A stretch of 64,000 nucleotides of DNA from an uncultured Bacteroidota bacterium. GTDB taxonomy: Bacteria; Bacteroidota; Bacteroidia; Chitinophagales; Chitinophagaceae. The stretch covers positions 62,001 through 126,000 of the forward strand of contig CAIVEW010000068.1 of the NCBI GenBank assembly GCA_903905065.1. Direction: 5' to 3'. Shown here piece by piece: positions 35,565-44,540 of this stretch. The position numbers were made by a program, and so were the translations under genes. How positions within the stretch are numbered: position 1 is the first letter of the stretch; each line of letters begins with the position of its first letter. The notes beneath the pieces were generated by a model. The model searched no databases, was not told where the DNA came from, and saw nothing but the letters and a program-made list of their open reading frames with translations.

Positions 35565-38500
35565 TTATATTGGAAATGATATGGAGAATGTGGTGCCTTC
35601 ATGTTGCTGACTTGTGAACGTAACAGCGCCGCTATGTTTTTTAACCGCATAGTCTACCACCATTAGCCCCAGGCCCGTGCCCTGTATGGTTGCTACATTT
35701 GTGGCCCGGAAAAAGGACGTAAACAGCTTTCCCTGCTCCGCTGCGGGTATACCCACTCCCTGGTCGGTTACAGAGATAACCAGGTTACCATTTTCAATAC
35801 CCACCTGCATAACAGGAGCAGGCTTGCCCGGTGAGTATTTATAGGCATTGTTTACCAGGTTCACAACCGCCTGCCGGGTAAGATTCTTATCAATGCTTGC
35901 CGTAGTCACTGCAGCAGCTATATGCAGTTCCAGTACGCGGCCATCGGTATGTGGATCGAACAGATCCTGCTTTATGCCGGTGAAGAAGGATGGGAGATCC
36001 ACAGTTTGCCGTTTGAACTCGATATTGCCGGCCTCTATCCGGCTGATGGTCATCAGCTGGTCCAGTATGTCTGTCATGATAGTGACTTCCTTGATGATCC
36101 TTTTGAGCATGACAGCCGGGTCTAGCCTGGAGGTACCGTGCGTGCCTGCAGTTCGTATCATTTCCAGTATCTCCGCATTGGCCAATATTATTGCCAGTGG
36201 TGTGCGCAGCTCGTGAGATGTGATCTTTACAAAACGCGATTTAGACAGGTTCAGTTCTTTTTCCTTTGCAATGATCTGCGTAAGGCTTTCTTCTTTATTC
36301 GCGATCTCTGTAATATCCGATATGCGCCCCACAAAGGCTGCTTCGATACTGCCGATAGCTTTTGTTAATGAGAAATCAAGATAGGCGCTTTGGCCGCGGT
36401 CGTCAATAAAATGAATGATGCCGGATTGCGGCTGTCCGGTCTGGTTGAGCTGCGATAGCTTTTGCTTCACTTTTAGTGTCTCTGCAGCAGGGAGCAGGTC
36501 AAAAAGGCTCAGCGGTTGATCGAAGTTGCTATCCGCGATATTGAGGAGGTGCCGGAAAGAATTATTGACGAAATTTATGTGTCCGACCTCATCGAATGTA
36601 AAAACGCCGTCACGGATCATATTGAGCAGCATCCGGATTCGCGCTTCTTGTAATTCGGCGAATCTCTTATTTTTTACCTGCTCTGTAACATCTACACCAT
36701 AACCCACTACAAATTTTAATGCCCCCCCGCTGCTGGTATGAGGATGAAAGAACCTGAGCTTGAATGTACTGGTGCCGTCCTCATTTTTTATTTCATCTAT
36801 AAAGCTTGCGGGCTCGTTCGTAGCCAGAACGTCACGGAACTTTGCCCGGCGGCCGTCAGCGATAGCGGGAGCCAGGTTTCTTCTTACGCAATAGTCGTAG
36901 TCATCTTTACCGATGATCCATTTGCGCATTTCCGGGTCCCGCACGGCAGACCTGTTGACAAATTCATATTTGTGATCCGGACTGAGGATGGCGATGTCGG
37001 CAGGAATGGCATCGAGAATGTTGTGGTAGTATTCTCTTTGCTCTATGAGTTTCTTTTCATTGATCACCTGATCGGTAATGTCTATCCCGAACCCAACAAG
37101 GAAATCAATGTGCTCATCCTTGTCCAGGAAAGGATAAAGAAATCGCAACTTATACTCTTCCGTACCGTCAGGTTTCAATCTGCGGTCTACTTCCTTAGAC
37201 GCTCTCCGCAACATGATCGCCTCGTCAAAAATCTTCTTCCTGCTATCGGCAAGGTCCGTGGGCAAGTTTCTTTCCCTGCAATAATCATACATGTCTTTAC
37301 CGATCAGCCATTCCCTCATTCTGTCATCCCTAACGGCTGCTTTATTCAGAAATCTGAACTTCTGGTCGGGAGATAGAATAATGACATCAGCCGGCAGCTC
37401 ATTAAGAATGCGGTGGTAGTACTCCCGCTGCTCCTTTATCTCTATGTCTTTCAGCTTTTCCTCGTTTATATCCGTAAGCGTGCCGAACACGATACGTGCG
37501 CGCTCATCTTCCGCCCATTCTATTACTTTGCCCTTCGTCTTATAGTATTTAGGCTGGCCGTTCTTAGTTTTAAGCTGTAGCTCATAAGAAAAAGTGGGTT
37601 CACTTTTGGTGAAACGCCGAATGATGCCTGACCGGATATGTTCCAGGTCTTCCGGCTGCATGGATGCTATAAAATCTTCTATTCTGTAAGCGTCCTTTGG
37701 CTGCCAGCCGAGTATTTCTTTGAATTTGAATGATACTTGCAGGTCTGACTTACTGAGGTCGTAAAACCACGCCCCATCTCCGGCACCTTCCATCGCAAAT
37801 TTCCACAGCTCCTGTGTTTCGAGCAGGGCTCTCTCGTTTTCCTTCAGCGTGGTTACATCTTCAAAGCTGTAGTAGCGGCCCTTTACCTCATTATTGCCAT
37901 CGAGTATGGGCTGCACAGTTGTTCTGAACCAGAAAGACGCATTGCGCCTGTTGTACCCAATGTTATCAAATGAAAATGGTTCTTTCAGCTTCACCATCTC
38001 ATCCACATAGCTTTTTGGAATGTGGGTAGACCCGGAGCCATAGATCACCTGTCTTGGCCGGATTCCGATCACCTCATGCAGGTGATATCCCGTAGTGCGC
38101 TCAAAATCGCGGTCGACCCATTCTATTGCGCCTTTCGCATCCGTAATGGCAACACCTTTTATGGTTTCGGTACTATCGAATGGACTGATAGCGTTGCCAC
38201 TCACCAGGCTATAAGATTCTGTGGTAGTGATACCGGAAGATTTCAAGAAAATATCTTCGTGACGGATCTGTGTATTGTCGCGTCGCTGGCTATTAGATAT
38301 CCCGTGCTGCATATTCACTTTTGGCGAGCCCAGGAAGAAAATATCACCGCTGTCTTCGATACTCAAAAGTTCGCCTTGCAGCAGGATGGGGTTGCGACCG
38401 GCGCTGTCTAAGCAGCTGATCAACTGATAATGTGTGCCGGTAATTTCATCCACAGTGTGTTTATCGAGGTCTGGCGTCTGGATCGTGAATATTTCCGTTA

Positions 38501-38642
38501 GCTTTTGCCCTGCCCGCAGTTGTACAACTTTGGCGAGCGATGAGCCAAAAGATTTTATACGGCGAGACCTATCAACAAGAATATAAAATGGGAATAGCCT
38601 GTTGATCTGGTTTTCAGCAATATTAAATTGAGTTCCCAACAT
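35565..38642 (-). CDS. Sensor histidine kinase with HNOBA-like and multiple PAS domains
   Basis: 1025 aa, no membrane span, so cytoplasmic. Residues about 10-112 (FPFYILVDRSRRIKSFGSSL ... LLQGELLSIEDSGDIFFLGS) match the pattern of the heme-NO-binding-associated (HNOBA) domain of soluble guanylate cyclases. Then about five PAS units (VAITDAKGAIEWVDRDFERT; WKFAMEGAGDGAWFYDL; two near-duplicates with EYYH(R/N)IL(N/D)x(L/I)PAD, YDYC and RRLKPDG/NEDGTS; one final). HisKA with SHELRTPLAI (His about residue 810) and HATPase (NLVNNAYKYSPG, DQGVGIP, GTGLGLMVV). Partners: adjacent LuxR-type and receiver-only regulators. An H-NOX protein is not seen in the window. Confidence 0.9.
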   Translation of the reverse strand: MLGTQFNIAENQINRLFPFYILVDRSRRIKSFGSSLAKVVQLRAGQKLTEIFTIQTPDLDKHTVDEITGTHYQLISCLDSAGRNPILLQGELLSIEDSGDIFFLGSPKVNMQHGISNSQRRDNTQIRHEDIFLKSSGITTTESYSLVSGNAISPFDSTETIKGVAITDAKGAIEWVDRDFERTTGYHLHEVIGIRPRQVIYGSGSTHIPKSYVDEMVKLKEPFSFDNIGYNRRNASFWFRTTVQPILDGNNEVKGRYYSFEDVTTLKENERALLETQELWKFAMEGAGDGAWFYDLSKSDLQVSFKFKEILGWQPKDAYRIEDFIASMQPEDLEHIRSGIIRRFTKSEPTFSYELQLKTKNGQPKYYKTKGKVIEWAEDERARIVFGTLTDINEEKLKDIEIKEQREYYHRILNELPADVIILSPDQKFRFLNKAAVRDDRMREWLIGKDMYDYCRERNLPTDLADSRKKIFDEAIMLRRASKEVDRRLKPDGTEEYKLRFLYPFLDKDEHIDFLVGFGIDITDQVINEKKLIEQREYYHNILDAIPADIAILSPDHKYEFVNRSAVRDPEMRKWIIGKDDYDYCVRRNLAPAIADGRRAKFRDVLATNEPASFIDEIKNEDGTSTFKLRFFHPHTSSGGALKFVVGYGVDVTEQVKNKRFAELQEARIRMLLNMIRDGVFTFDEVGHINFVNNSFRHLLNIADSNFDQPLSLFDLLPAAETLKVKQKLSQLNQTGQPQSGIIHFIDDRGQSAYLDFSLTKAIGSIEAAFVGRISDITEIANKEESLTQIIAKEKELNLSKSRFVKITSHELRTPLAIILANAEILEMIRTAGTHGTSRLDPAVMLKRIIKEVTIMTDILDQLMTISRIEAGNIEFKRQTVDLPSFFTGIKQDLFDPHTDGRVLELHIAAAVTTASIDKNLTRQAVVNLVNNAYKYSPGKPAPVMQVGIENGNLVISVTDQGVGIPAAEQGKLFTSFFRATNVATIQGTGLGLMVVDYAVKKHSGAVTFTSQQHEGTTFSISFPI

Positions 38643-38656
38643 TTTTTCAGACTAAG

Positions 38657-39292
38657 TTAATTGAGGTTGTTGCGTTTCACTACCAGCTCCATTTTAGAAT
38701 TTACGTCAAATTTTATGTATATTTTTTTTAGATGAAAGTTGACGGTGTAATAGGATATGTTTAGTTTTTCAGCGATCTCTTTGTAACTCAAACCTTGTTC
38801 AACCAGTTTTATGATGTCCATTTCCCGGTTTGTGAGCTCATCATCAATTGACTGGTTATTTAATTTTTTCTTTTCCCTCATCAGCCACATTAGCTTGCTT
38901 AAAATCTCCGGCTCCAGAAAACTGCCGGTTTCATGTAATTGTTCCATCATGTTCACCAGGCTGTTCATGGTAATTGGTTTGTAAAGAAAGCCATTGGCAC
39001 CATTTTCTACAGCACGAAGGAGGAGGTCATGATTGTCTTTATCTCCGGTGATCACAATTATCTGGACCCCTGAAAACCGTTGGTGTAGATCAGCAATAAG
39101 ATCGATACCCGAGCCATCGAGCAGATGAATATCCAACAATATGAAGTGTGGCACCACGTCGAGCTTTACGCGCTTGATTTCGAAATAGGAGGCGGCAGAA
39201 AAGACAACTTTGTAGCTGCCTGTTGCTTCCAGAAAATCGGCTATTGATTCCCTCAACGGCTGATTATCCTCCAAGATACCTAAGTATGTCAT
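38657..39292 (-). CDS. LuxR-family response regulator, first gene of the kinase operon
   Basis: 211 aa: receiver (phospho-Asp in ILLDIHLLDGSG; Lys in LYKPIT) and LuxR/GerE HTH (ELTNREMDIIKLVEQGLSYK, EIAEKLNISYYTVNFHLKKI). Followed 14 bp on by the kinase gene. Its promoter has a perfect CTACTA-N4-TAGTAG palindrome, so autoregulation is likely; LuxR-type regulators commonly bind such dyads at about -42. Best candidate for the protein that binds all four palindromes of the locus. Confidence 0.93.
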   Translation of the reverse strand: MTYLGILEDNQPLRESIADFLEATGSYKVVFSAASYFEIKRVKLDVVPHFILLDIHLLDGSGIDLIADLHQRFSGVQIIVITGDKDNHDLLLRAVENGANGFLYKPITMNSLVNMMEQLHETGSFLEPEILSKLMWLMREKKKLNNQSIDDELTNREMDIIKLVEQGLSYKEIAEKLNISYYTVNFHLKKIYIKFDVNSKMELVVKRNNLN

Positions 39293-39314
39293 GGGCTGAT
39301 CTTTTAGTAAGCAG

Positions 39315-39361
39315 CAAAGGTCGATAATTTGTTAACGAAATTAGCTACTAATGTTAGTAGT
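39315..39361 (-). promoter_or_regulatory. Palindrome-driven promoter of the response regulator operon
   Basis: Palindrome GCTACTAATGTTAGTAGT at 39344-39361 (inner CTACTA/TAGTAG perfect); -7-like box GACCTTTG on the minus strand at 39315-39322. Edge to box is 22 bp. The ATG is 23 bp beyond the box. Confidence 0.65.
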
Positions 39362-39438
39362 AAATATGTTGAAAAGACGCAAAAACTGTTTCAGCGAAAA
39401 ATGTAAAGTTAAATTGGCTGGGCTCATTTATACCTGGA

Positions 39439-39669
39439 CTACGCGTCTTTGTCCAGATTGTCAAATTCCACGCGGAAGACGGTGAAAAGATTATCTATCA
39501 GAATTAATGTCGTTAGCGTGTTTGCTGCGAGGGAAGCATAGCCATCAGATATCGCACCATTGCGTCCTGCCGCAAGCTGCATGAAACGCAAATGTTGTTC
39601 TTTTAAAGAAATAATTTTTTCGGTAAATGCTTGATAAGTGGCTGTCTGTTCGATTTGTTGCAAATCCAT
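39439..39669 (-). CDS. 76-aa protein of unknown function, in the palindrome regulon
   Basis: Predicted all-alpha, soluble (MDLQQIEQTATYQAFTEKII ... NLFTVFRVEFDNLDKDA). No family recognised. Accepted because it has the same promoter layout as its neighbours and a normal start 23 bp after the -7 region. Confidence 0.65.
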   Translation of the reverse strand: MDLQQIEQTATYQAFTEKIISLKEQHLRFMQLAAGRNGAISDGYASLAANTLTTLILIDNLFTVFRVEFDNLDKDA

Positions 39670-39691
39670 GTTTTCGATACTACTTCATGTT

Positions 39692-39738
39692 GCAATGTAC
39701 GCAGGCATGGCATGCATCGTACCCCTAGAATTAGTAGT
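39692..39738 (-). promoter_or_regulatory. Palindrome-driven promoter of the 76-aa gene
   Basis: Palindrome ACCCCTAGAATTAGTAGT at 39721-39738; a degenerate -7 box TACATTGC on the minus strand at 39692-39699. Edge to box is 22 bp. Flanks resemble those at 34981-35012 (CGTAnCCCTAG and TAGTAGTTTTTT), so the similarity extends past the palindrome. Confidence 0.6.
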
Positions 39739-39803
39739 TTTTTCGATGTGCTTTGAAAAAATTGTGATTATCAGTTTTAGCCAGATACGTTCGAAAAAAA
39801 TAA

Positions 39804-39850
39804 ACTACTATTATTAGGGGCTGTATTTCGCGGAAGTCGTTCTAGTTTTG
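39804..39850 (+). promoter_or_regulatory. Palindrome-driven promoter of the ArsR-type gene
   Basis: Palindrome on the minus strand GCCCCTAATAATAGTAGT (39804-39821); -7 box TAGTTTTG at 39843-39850 on the plus strand. Edge to box is 22 bp. Divergent from the previous promoter, the two palindromes being 65 bp apart. Confidence 0.65.
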
Positions 39851-39879
39851 TGGTATCTAAATATCGATACAATTTGGCT

Positions 39880-40191
39880 ATGCAAGATGCAGATAAAATA
39901 TATACTATAAATATGCAATCAGTTAAGGCGGCAGCTTTAACGGTTAGGTCAATTAATCATGTCATGCGCCGGCAGATTCTTAAATTACTCGAAGAAAGAA
40001 GACGCATGAATGTAACTGAAATATACGTGAAGCTCCGCCTGCAGCAGGCAGACGCATCACAACAACTCGGTATTTTGCGTTCCGCAGGTATGGTGTCCAC
40101 CGAACGCGTAGGTAAACAGATATACTACTCCTTGAACTATCAGCGCATTGAAGAAGTAATCCTATTTGCAGAACGACTAAATATGCGATAA
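39880..40191 (+). CDS. ArsR-type winged-helix regulator
   Basis: 103 aa. HTH core SINHVMRRQILKLLEERRRM, NVTEIYVKLRLQQADASQQL and wing VSTERVGKQIYYSLN are typical of ArsR. No Cys metal site of the classic kind is seen, so perhaps a redox or metal-free member. The GTG at 39850 is inside the -7 box, so ATG at 39880 is the true start. Could be a second binder of the palindrome. Confidence 0.82.
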   Translation: MQDADKIYTINMQSVKAAALTVRSINHVMRRQILKLLEERRRMNVTEIYVKLRLQQADASQQLGILRSAGMVSTERVGKQIYYSLNYQRIEEVILFAERLNMR

Positions 40192-40344
40192 CTACAACTT
40201 TGACAATGCCCCCTGATCGTAAAAACTATCTACTTATAGTTTCCAGAAAAGGATGCGGCAATAAGGGCCCCGGCAGTTCAGCAAATGGCTAACAAACCGT
40301 TTTTAAAGAGTTTCTTCCAGGTTTTCATAGTGATAGGTTTATAG

Positions 40345-40372
40345 GCCGGCTTGTTCTCAGGCTGGCTTTTTT
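40345..40372 (+). terminator. Terminator of the ArsR-type gene
   Basis: GCCGGCTT (40345-40352) pairs with AGGCTGGC (40359-40366) with two G-T pairs, followed by TTTTTT. Apart from it the 356-bp gap 40192-40547 shows no gene. Confidence 0.7.
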
Positions 40373-40547
40373 ATATCCTGTCGCAAAAGGCACCGTTAAA
40401 GGTGCTAAAAAATTGTCTAAAGCCAGGACATAAGCAAAATAGCTAAGTACCCAAAAGTTTTATTATTTTACCAGCACGGTTGGTAACGGCCTTCTTGTCG
40501 TGGTTCGGCGGGGCTCACCATGACAACGATAAATCAACACGTTTTTT

Positions 40548-41552
40548 ATGAACAAGAAAATATTTGTTACCCTTATTGTTACTGTCCTAATGGCGAGCAG
40601 TGTTGCGGTGTTTGGATGGGGGGTATGGGGGCATAACCATATCAATAAGGGTGCGGTGCTGAGCCTGCCAACCGAGATGGGGATGTTCTTTTACAACCAT
40701 TGCGATTTTATAGTGGAGGAAAGCACGGTGCCGGATATACGCAAGCATGTGATGAACGACAAGGCAGAGGCCAGCCGCCACTACATAGACCTGGAGCGCT
40801 ACAGTTATGCGGGGCGCACTACAATGCCGCGCACCATGGATGAGGCAATAACAAAGTATAGTAAGGATACGCTGGACCGCTATGGGCTGCTGCCATGGTA
40901 CATACAGGATATGATGGCTAAGCTGACGGATGCCATGAAGCACAAAAGGAAAACGGAAATACTACTGCTTGCTGCAGACCTGGGTCATTATGTGGCAGAT
41001 GCACATATGCCGCTGCACACCTCGCTGAATCATAACGGGCAGCTAACAGGGCAGGTGGGTATACATGCGTTTTGGGAGTCGCAATTGCCGGAGCTGTTTG
41101 GGAAGAGCTACCACCTTTATTCCGGCACGGCGCACTATATAGGCGATGTGGAAAAGGCAACGTGGGACATAATAGACAGCAGCCACAAGCTGGTGGATAC
41201 GCTGCTGGGCATAGAACTGAAGATGCGAAAGGACAAGCCCGAGGACAAGCAGTACGCTATGGATGCGGGTGGCAAACCTGCAAAAAATAAATTTGGCAGC
41301 CCGGTGCATAGCTATGAGTACGCACATGTGTATCATGAGCTGCTGAATGGTATGGTGGAGCGGCAGATGAGATCGGCGATAGCAGATGTTGCAGACTTCT
41401 GGTACACAGCCTGGGTAAATGCAGGTAAGCCAGATCTTGATGACCTGGACCCGGCATCTATGACGGACCGCAACAAGGCGCTGTATAAGGAAGACATGAA
41501 GGCGTGGAAAACGGGAAAGATCAAGGGGTTGCGGTCGGATAAGGAGTTTTAG
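40548..41552 (+). CDS. Secreted zinc-dependent phospholipase C-like / S1-P1 nuclease-fold protein
   Basis: 334 aa. Signal peptide (MNKKIFVTLIVTVLMASSVAVFG) ending before WGVWGHNHINKGAV; the mature Trp N-terminus with the following His is a zinc ligand of this fold. Further His: HYIDLERY, LLAADLGHYVADAHMPLHTS, NHNGQ and GIHAFWES. Bacterial members include zinc-dependent phospholipase C and S1/P1 nuclease. Probably acts in the periplasm or outside. Confidence 0.88.
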   Translation: MNKKIFVTLIVTVLMASSVAVFGWGVWGHNHINKGAVLSLPTEMGMFFYNHCDFIVEESTVPDIRKHVMNDKAEASRHYIDLERYSYAGRTTMPRTMDEAITKYSKDTLDRYGLLPWYIQDMMAKLTDAMKHKRKTEILLLAADLGHYVADAHMPLHTSLNHNGQLTGQVGIHAFWESQLPELFGKSYHLYSGTAHYIGDVEKATWDIIDSSHKLVDTLLGIELKMRKDKPEDKQYAMDAGGKPAKNKFGSPVHSYEYAHVYHELLNGMVERQMRSAIADVADFWYTAWVNAGKPDLDDLDPASMTDRNKALYKEDMKAWKTGKIKGLRSDKEF

Positions 41553-41571
41553 CTTTTCTGGCGCGGGGAGG

Positions 41572-41692
41572 TTCACGCAAAGAACGCAAAGATTTTGTTT
41601 TGCGGGACCTTACGCAAAGGGCGCAAAGCATTGCCCGAATGAAATTGTTTCTTTGCGATCTCTGCGTTTTTCCTTTGCGGCCTTTGCGTGAA
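41572..41692. repeat. ACGCAAAG intergenic repeat cluster with long dyad
   Basis: TTCACGCAAAG (41572-41582) pairs with CTTTGCGTGAA (41682-41692). Between them are more CGCAAAG (41585, 41612, 41622 regions) and CTTTGCG (41651, 41673) copies, so the whole 120 bp is a set of nested dyads. Non-coding; lies between the two genes of the same strand. Confidence 0.7.
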
Positions 41693-41706
41693 AATTTCTT
41701 AAAACG

Positions 41707-42798
41707 ATGAATTGGATCAGGAAATTGGTACGGATGGCGGGGCTGGTGGGGCTGATCGCGATGTGCGTATATGTGCTGCCCGGGCATGTCTCGTTTTATG
41801 ATAAGTATTTCTTTTATCCTTTCCAGCAAGCCCGGATCGTGTTGCTGGGATGGGTGCCATTCAGCGTGGGGGATGTGCTGTATGTGGCAGGTGGTGCATG
41901 GCTGCTGTTTACGGTTGTACGGTGGGTTTATTACCTAATTAATTTCCGGGAGTATAGGGACAGGCTGGCAGCGTCGGTGCTGGATACAATCAATGCTACG
42001 CTGTTTGTGTATTTGTTTTTCTTATTGGGATGGGGCGCTAATTACGCAAAGCGGCCGCTGCATGAGTATTGGGGAATGGATAACCCCGTTTACAAAACAC
42101 GGGAGGAACGGCGCACGGCAGATTCGTTGATGCTTATAGCCTACAATGATTTCCTGGTGAAGAGGCTGAATGTATTTGCTCCGCAGTACCGCAATTTGCA
42201 GCTGCATGAAGTGAATGAACGATCAAGAGCATTCTACCAGCACTACACAGATAGTAAGGTGAAGATGCATGGCCTGGATGTGAAGCGGTCGTTGTTTGGC
42301 TACTTTATGGAGCGTGTGGCTGTGGATGGTTATTATAACCCATTTACGGGTGAGGGACAGATAAACGGTCGGTTGCCGGGTTTTGTGCTGCCGTTCATCG
42401 TATGTCATGAGATGGCGCACCAGGCGGGTATAGCTGCCGAGGGAGACGCCAACCTTATGGCCTATGCGCTGGGCACACAAACGGCAGACCCGAGTTTTAA
42501 CTACTCTGCTTATCTGAACATATGGCTCTATGCCAACAGCCGGTTGTATAGGCGGGACTCGGTGATGGCGAAGCATTTTGAGTCGCAGCTAAACAAGCTT
42601 ACGAAGGCACACCTGGATACACTGGAAGAGCTGAGCAAGAAGTATGATAATGAAGCCAGCAGGTACAGCACCGAGTTCTACGATAACTACCTGAAGATGC
42701 AGCACCAGAAGGAGGGCATCAGGAGTTATGGCAATGTGGTGACCAGCGCCTGGCTGCTGGAGCTGAACCGAAATGCGGCGGTGATACGGGTGCCGTGA
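41707..42798 (+). CDS. DUF3810 membrane protein with HExxH zinc-peptidase motif
   Basis: 363 aa. Three N-terminal membrane spans (residues about 5-25, 55-80, 98-118), then a soluble domain with IVCHEMAHQAGIAAEGDANLMAY: H-E-x-x-H plus a downstream Glu as third ligand, a gluzincin-like pattern. DUF3810 is widespread in Bacteroidota and of unknown substrate. Confidence 0.9.
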   Translation: MNWIRKLVRMAGLVGLIAMCVYVLPGHVSFYDKYFFYPFQQARIVLLGWVPFSVGDVLYVAGGAWLLFTVVRWVYYLINFREYRDRLAASVLDTINATLFVYLFFLLGWGANYAKRPLHEYWGMDNPVYKTREERRTADSLMLIAYNDFLVKRLNVFAPQYRNLQLHEVNERSRAFYQHYTDSKVKMHGLDVKRSLFGYFMERVAVDGYYNPFTGEGQINGRLPGFVLPFIVCHEMAHQAGIAAEGDANLMAYALGTQTADPSFNYSAYLNIWLYANSRLYRRDSVMAKHFESQLNKLTKAHLDTLEELSKKYDNEASRYSTEFYDNYLKMQHQKEGIRSYGNVVTSAWLLELNRNAAVIRVP

Positions 42799-42875
42799 AG
42801 GATGATCTCTCGCAAAGGCGCTAAGCTCGCGATGCACTCATTTAGTTTTTAAGGCCGCAAGCACCTGGTGTGATA

Positions 42876-44429
42876 TTACCCACGATATTCTCCCCATACA
42901 TCACGCAGTGTATCTGAGATCTCACCAAGTGTGCAGAGATTCTCCACGGCATCTATTACGGCTGGCATGAGGTTCTCGGTGGTCGTTGCCTTTTGCTTTA
43001 TGATGGCCAGGCAGGCTGCGGCAGCTTCGTTGTTGCGTTCCGCACGAAGCTTCTTTAGCTTCTCGCTTTGCACAATACGAATAGAATCGTCTATGCGGAA
43101 TACAGGGGGCGCAGCGGCTTCTGTAGACGTGAATTTGTTGACGCCTACTATCACTTTACTTTCGTCCTCTATGGCTTTGTTGTAGGCATAAGCTGAGCGG
43201 GCTATTTCATCCTGCATGAAGTGGTGCTCGATGGCTTTTACGGAGCCGCCCATTGCGTCTATTTTTTCAATGAGTTTCCATGCGGCAGCTTCTACTTCGT
43301 TAGTGAGAGATTCTACGTAGAACGAGCCGGCCAACGGATCTACTGTGTCGGTTGCGCCACTTTCGAAGGCGAGTATTTGCTGGGTGCGGAGCGCGATAGA
43401 TGCTGCTTCTTCCGTAGGCAAAGACAGCGCTTCATCATAGCCGTTGGTATGCAACGACTGTGTGCCCCCAAGAACTGCTGAAAGGCCCTGTAACGCAACG
43501 CGTATGATGTTGTTCTTGGGTTGTTGTGCCGTGAGTGTGCTGCCGCCGGTTTGGGTATGGAAGCGAAGCATCTGGGCGCGCGGGTCGGTAGCGCCGAGTT
43601 CTTTGGTGATGTGCGCCCACATGCGGCGGGCTGCGCGGAACTTGGCGACTTCTTCAAACAGGTTATTGTGGGCATTGAAGAAGAAGGAAAGCCTCTGCGC
43701 GAAAACGTTAATGTCTAGTCCCTTGTCCAGCGCGGCCTGCAGGTATGCTTTGCCATTGGCCAACGTGAATGCAAGTTCCTGCACAGCATTTGCACCTGCC
43801 TCCCGTATATGGTAGCCGGAAATAGAGATGGTATTCCACTTGGGCACTTCTTTGCTGCAATACTCGAAGATATCCGTTATCAGCCGCATAGAGGGTGCAG
43901 GCGGATAGATGTAAGTGCCGCGGGCAGCGTACTCTTTCAGTATGTCGTTCTGGATAGTGCCTGATATTTTCTTTATGTCGGCGCCTTGCTTTTTGGCGAG
44001 AGCAATATAAAATGCCAGCAGGATAAAGGCCGTGGCATTGATGGTCATAGATGTGGAAATGTCGCTGAGGCGGATGTCTTTGAAGAGCAGTTCCATATCC
44101 TGCAGTGAGTCGATAGCGACGCCAACCTTTCCAACCTCGCCTTCAGACATGGCATGGTCTGAATCATAACCGATCTGAGTGGGAAGGTCAAACGCTACCG
44201 AAAGTCCGCTTACACCCTGGCTGAGCAGGAAGTGGTACCTTTTGTTCGATTCTTCTGCTGTGCTGAAGCCGGCATATTGCCGCATCGTCCACATGCGGTC
44301 GCGATACATGGCGGCGTGAACGCCACGGGTGAAGGGGAACTGCCCAGGCAATTCGTCCATTTTTACCGGCTGGCAATAGAGCTCATTAATTATTATCCCT
44401 GAATCGGTCTTGATCGTTTTTTTGTCCAT
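42876..44429 (-). CDS. Methylmalonyl-CoA mutase large-subunit type protein without B12 domain
   Basis: 517 aa TIM-barrel part of an adenosylcobalamin mutase. Motifs: [77 protein letters not shown]. Tyr52 and Arg170 correspond to Tyr89 and Arg207 that hold the carboxylate in methylmalonyl-CoA mutase (isobutyryl-CoA mutase has Phe and Gln), so methylmalonyl-CoA is the likely substrate. It stops at 517 aa: no DxHxxG cobalamin domain, which must come from a separate subunit outside the window. ATG at 44429 chosen over 81-bp upstream extension. Confidence 0.88.
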   Translation of the reverse strand: MDKKTIKTDSGIIINELYCQPVKMDELPGQFPFTRGVHAAMYRDRMWTMRQYAGFSTAEESNKRYHFLLSQGVSGLSVAFDLPTQIGYDSDHAMSEGEVGKVGVAIDSLQDMELLFKDIRLSDISTSMTINATAFILLAFYIALAKKQGADIKKISGTIQNDILKEYAARGTYIYPPAPSMRLITDIFEYCSKEVPKWNTISISGYHIREAGANAVQELAFTLANGKAYLQAALDKGLDINVFAQRLSFFFNAHNNLFEEVAKFRAARRMWAHITKELGATDPRAQMLRFHTQTGGSTLTAQQPKNNIIRVALQGLSAVLGGTQSLHTNGYDEALSLPTEEAASIALRTQQILAFESGATDTVDPLAGSFYVESLTNEVEAAAWKLIEKIDAMGGSVKAIEHHFMQDEIARSAYAYNKAIEDESKVIVGVNKFTSTEAAAPPVFRIDDSIRIVQSEKLKKLRAERNNEAAAACLAIIKQKATTTENLMPAVIDAVENLCTLGEISDTLRDVWGEYRG

Positions 44430-44540
44430 TTGAAGCATTTTACACTCCCCTAACCACCTTCGCTCTGCATGTGGCTTTCGCTCAAGGGGGAATTTCCATC
44501 GCGAATGCATTAAGGTGCGAGCAACAAACGAAATCCCTGG

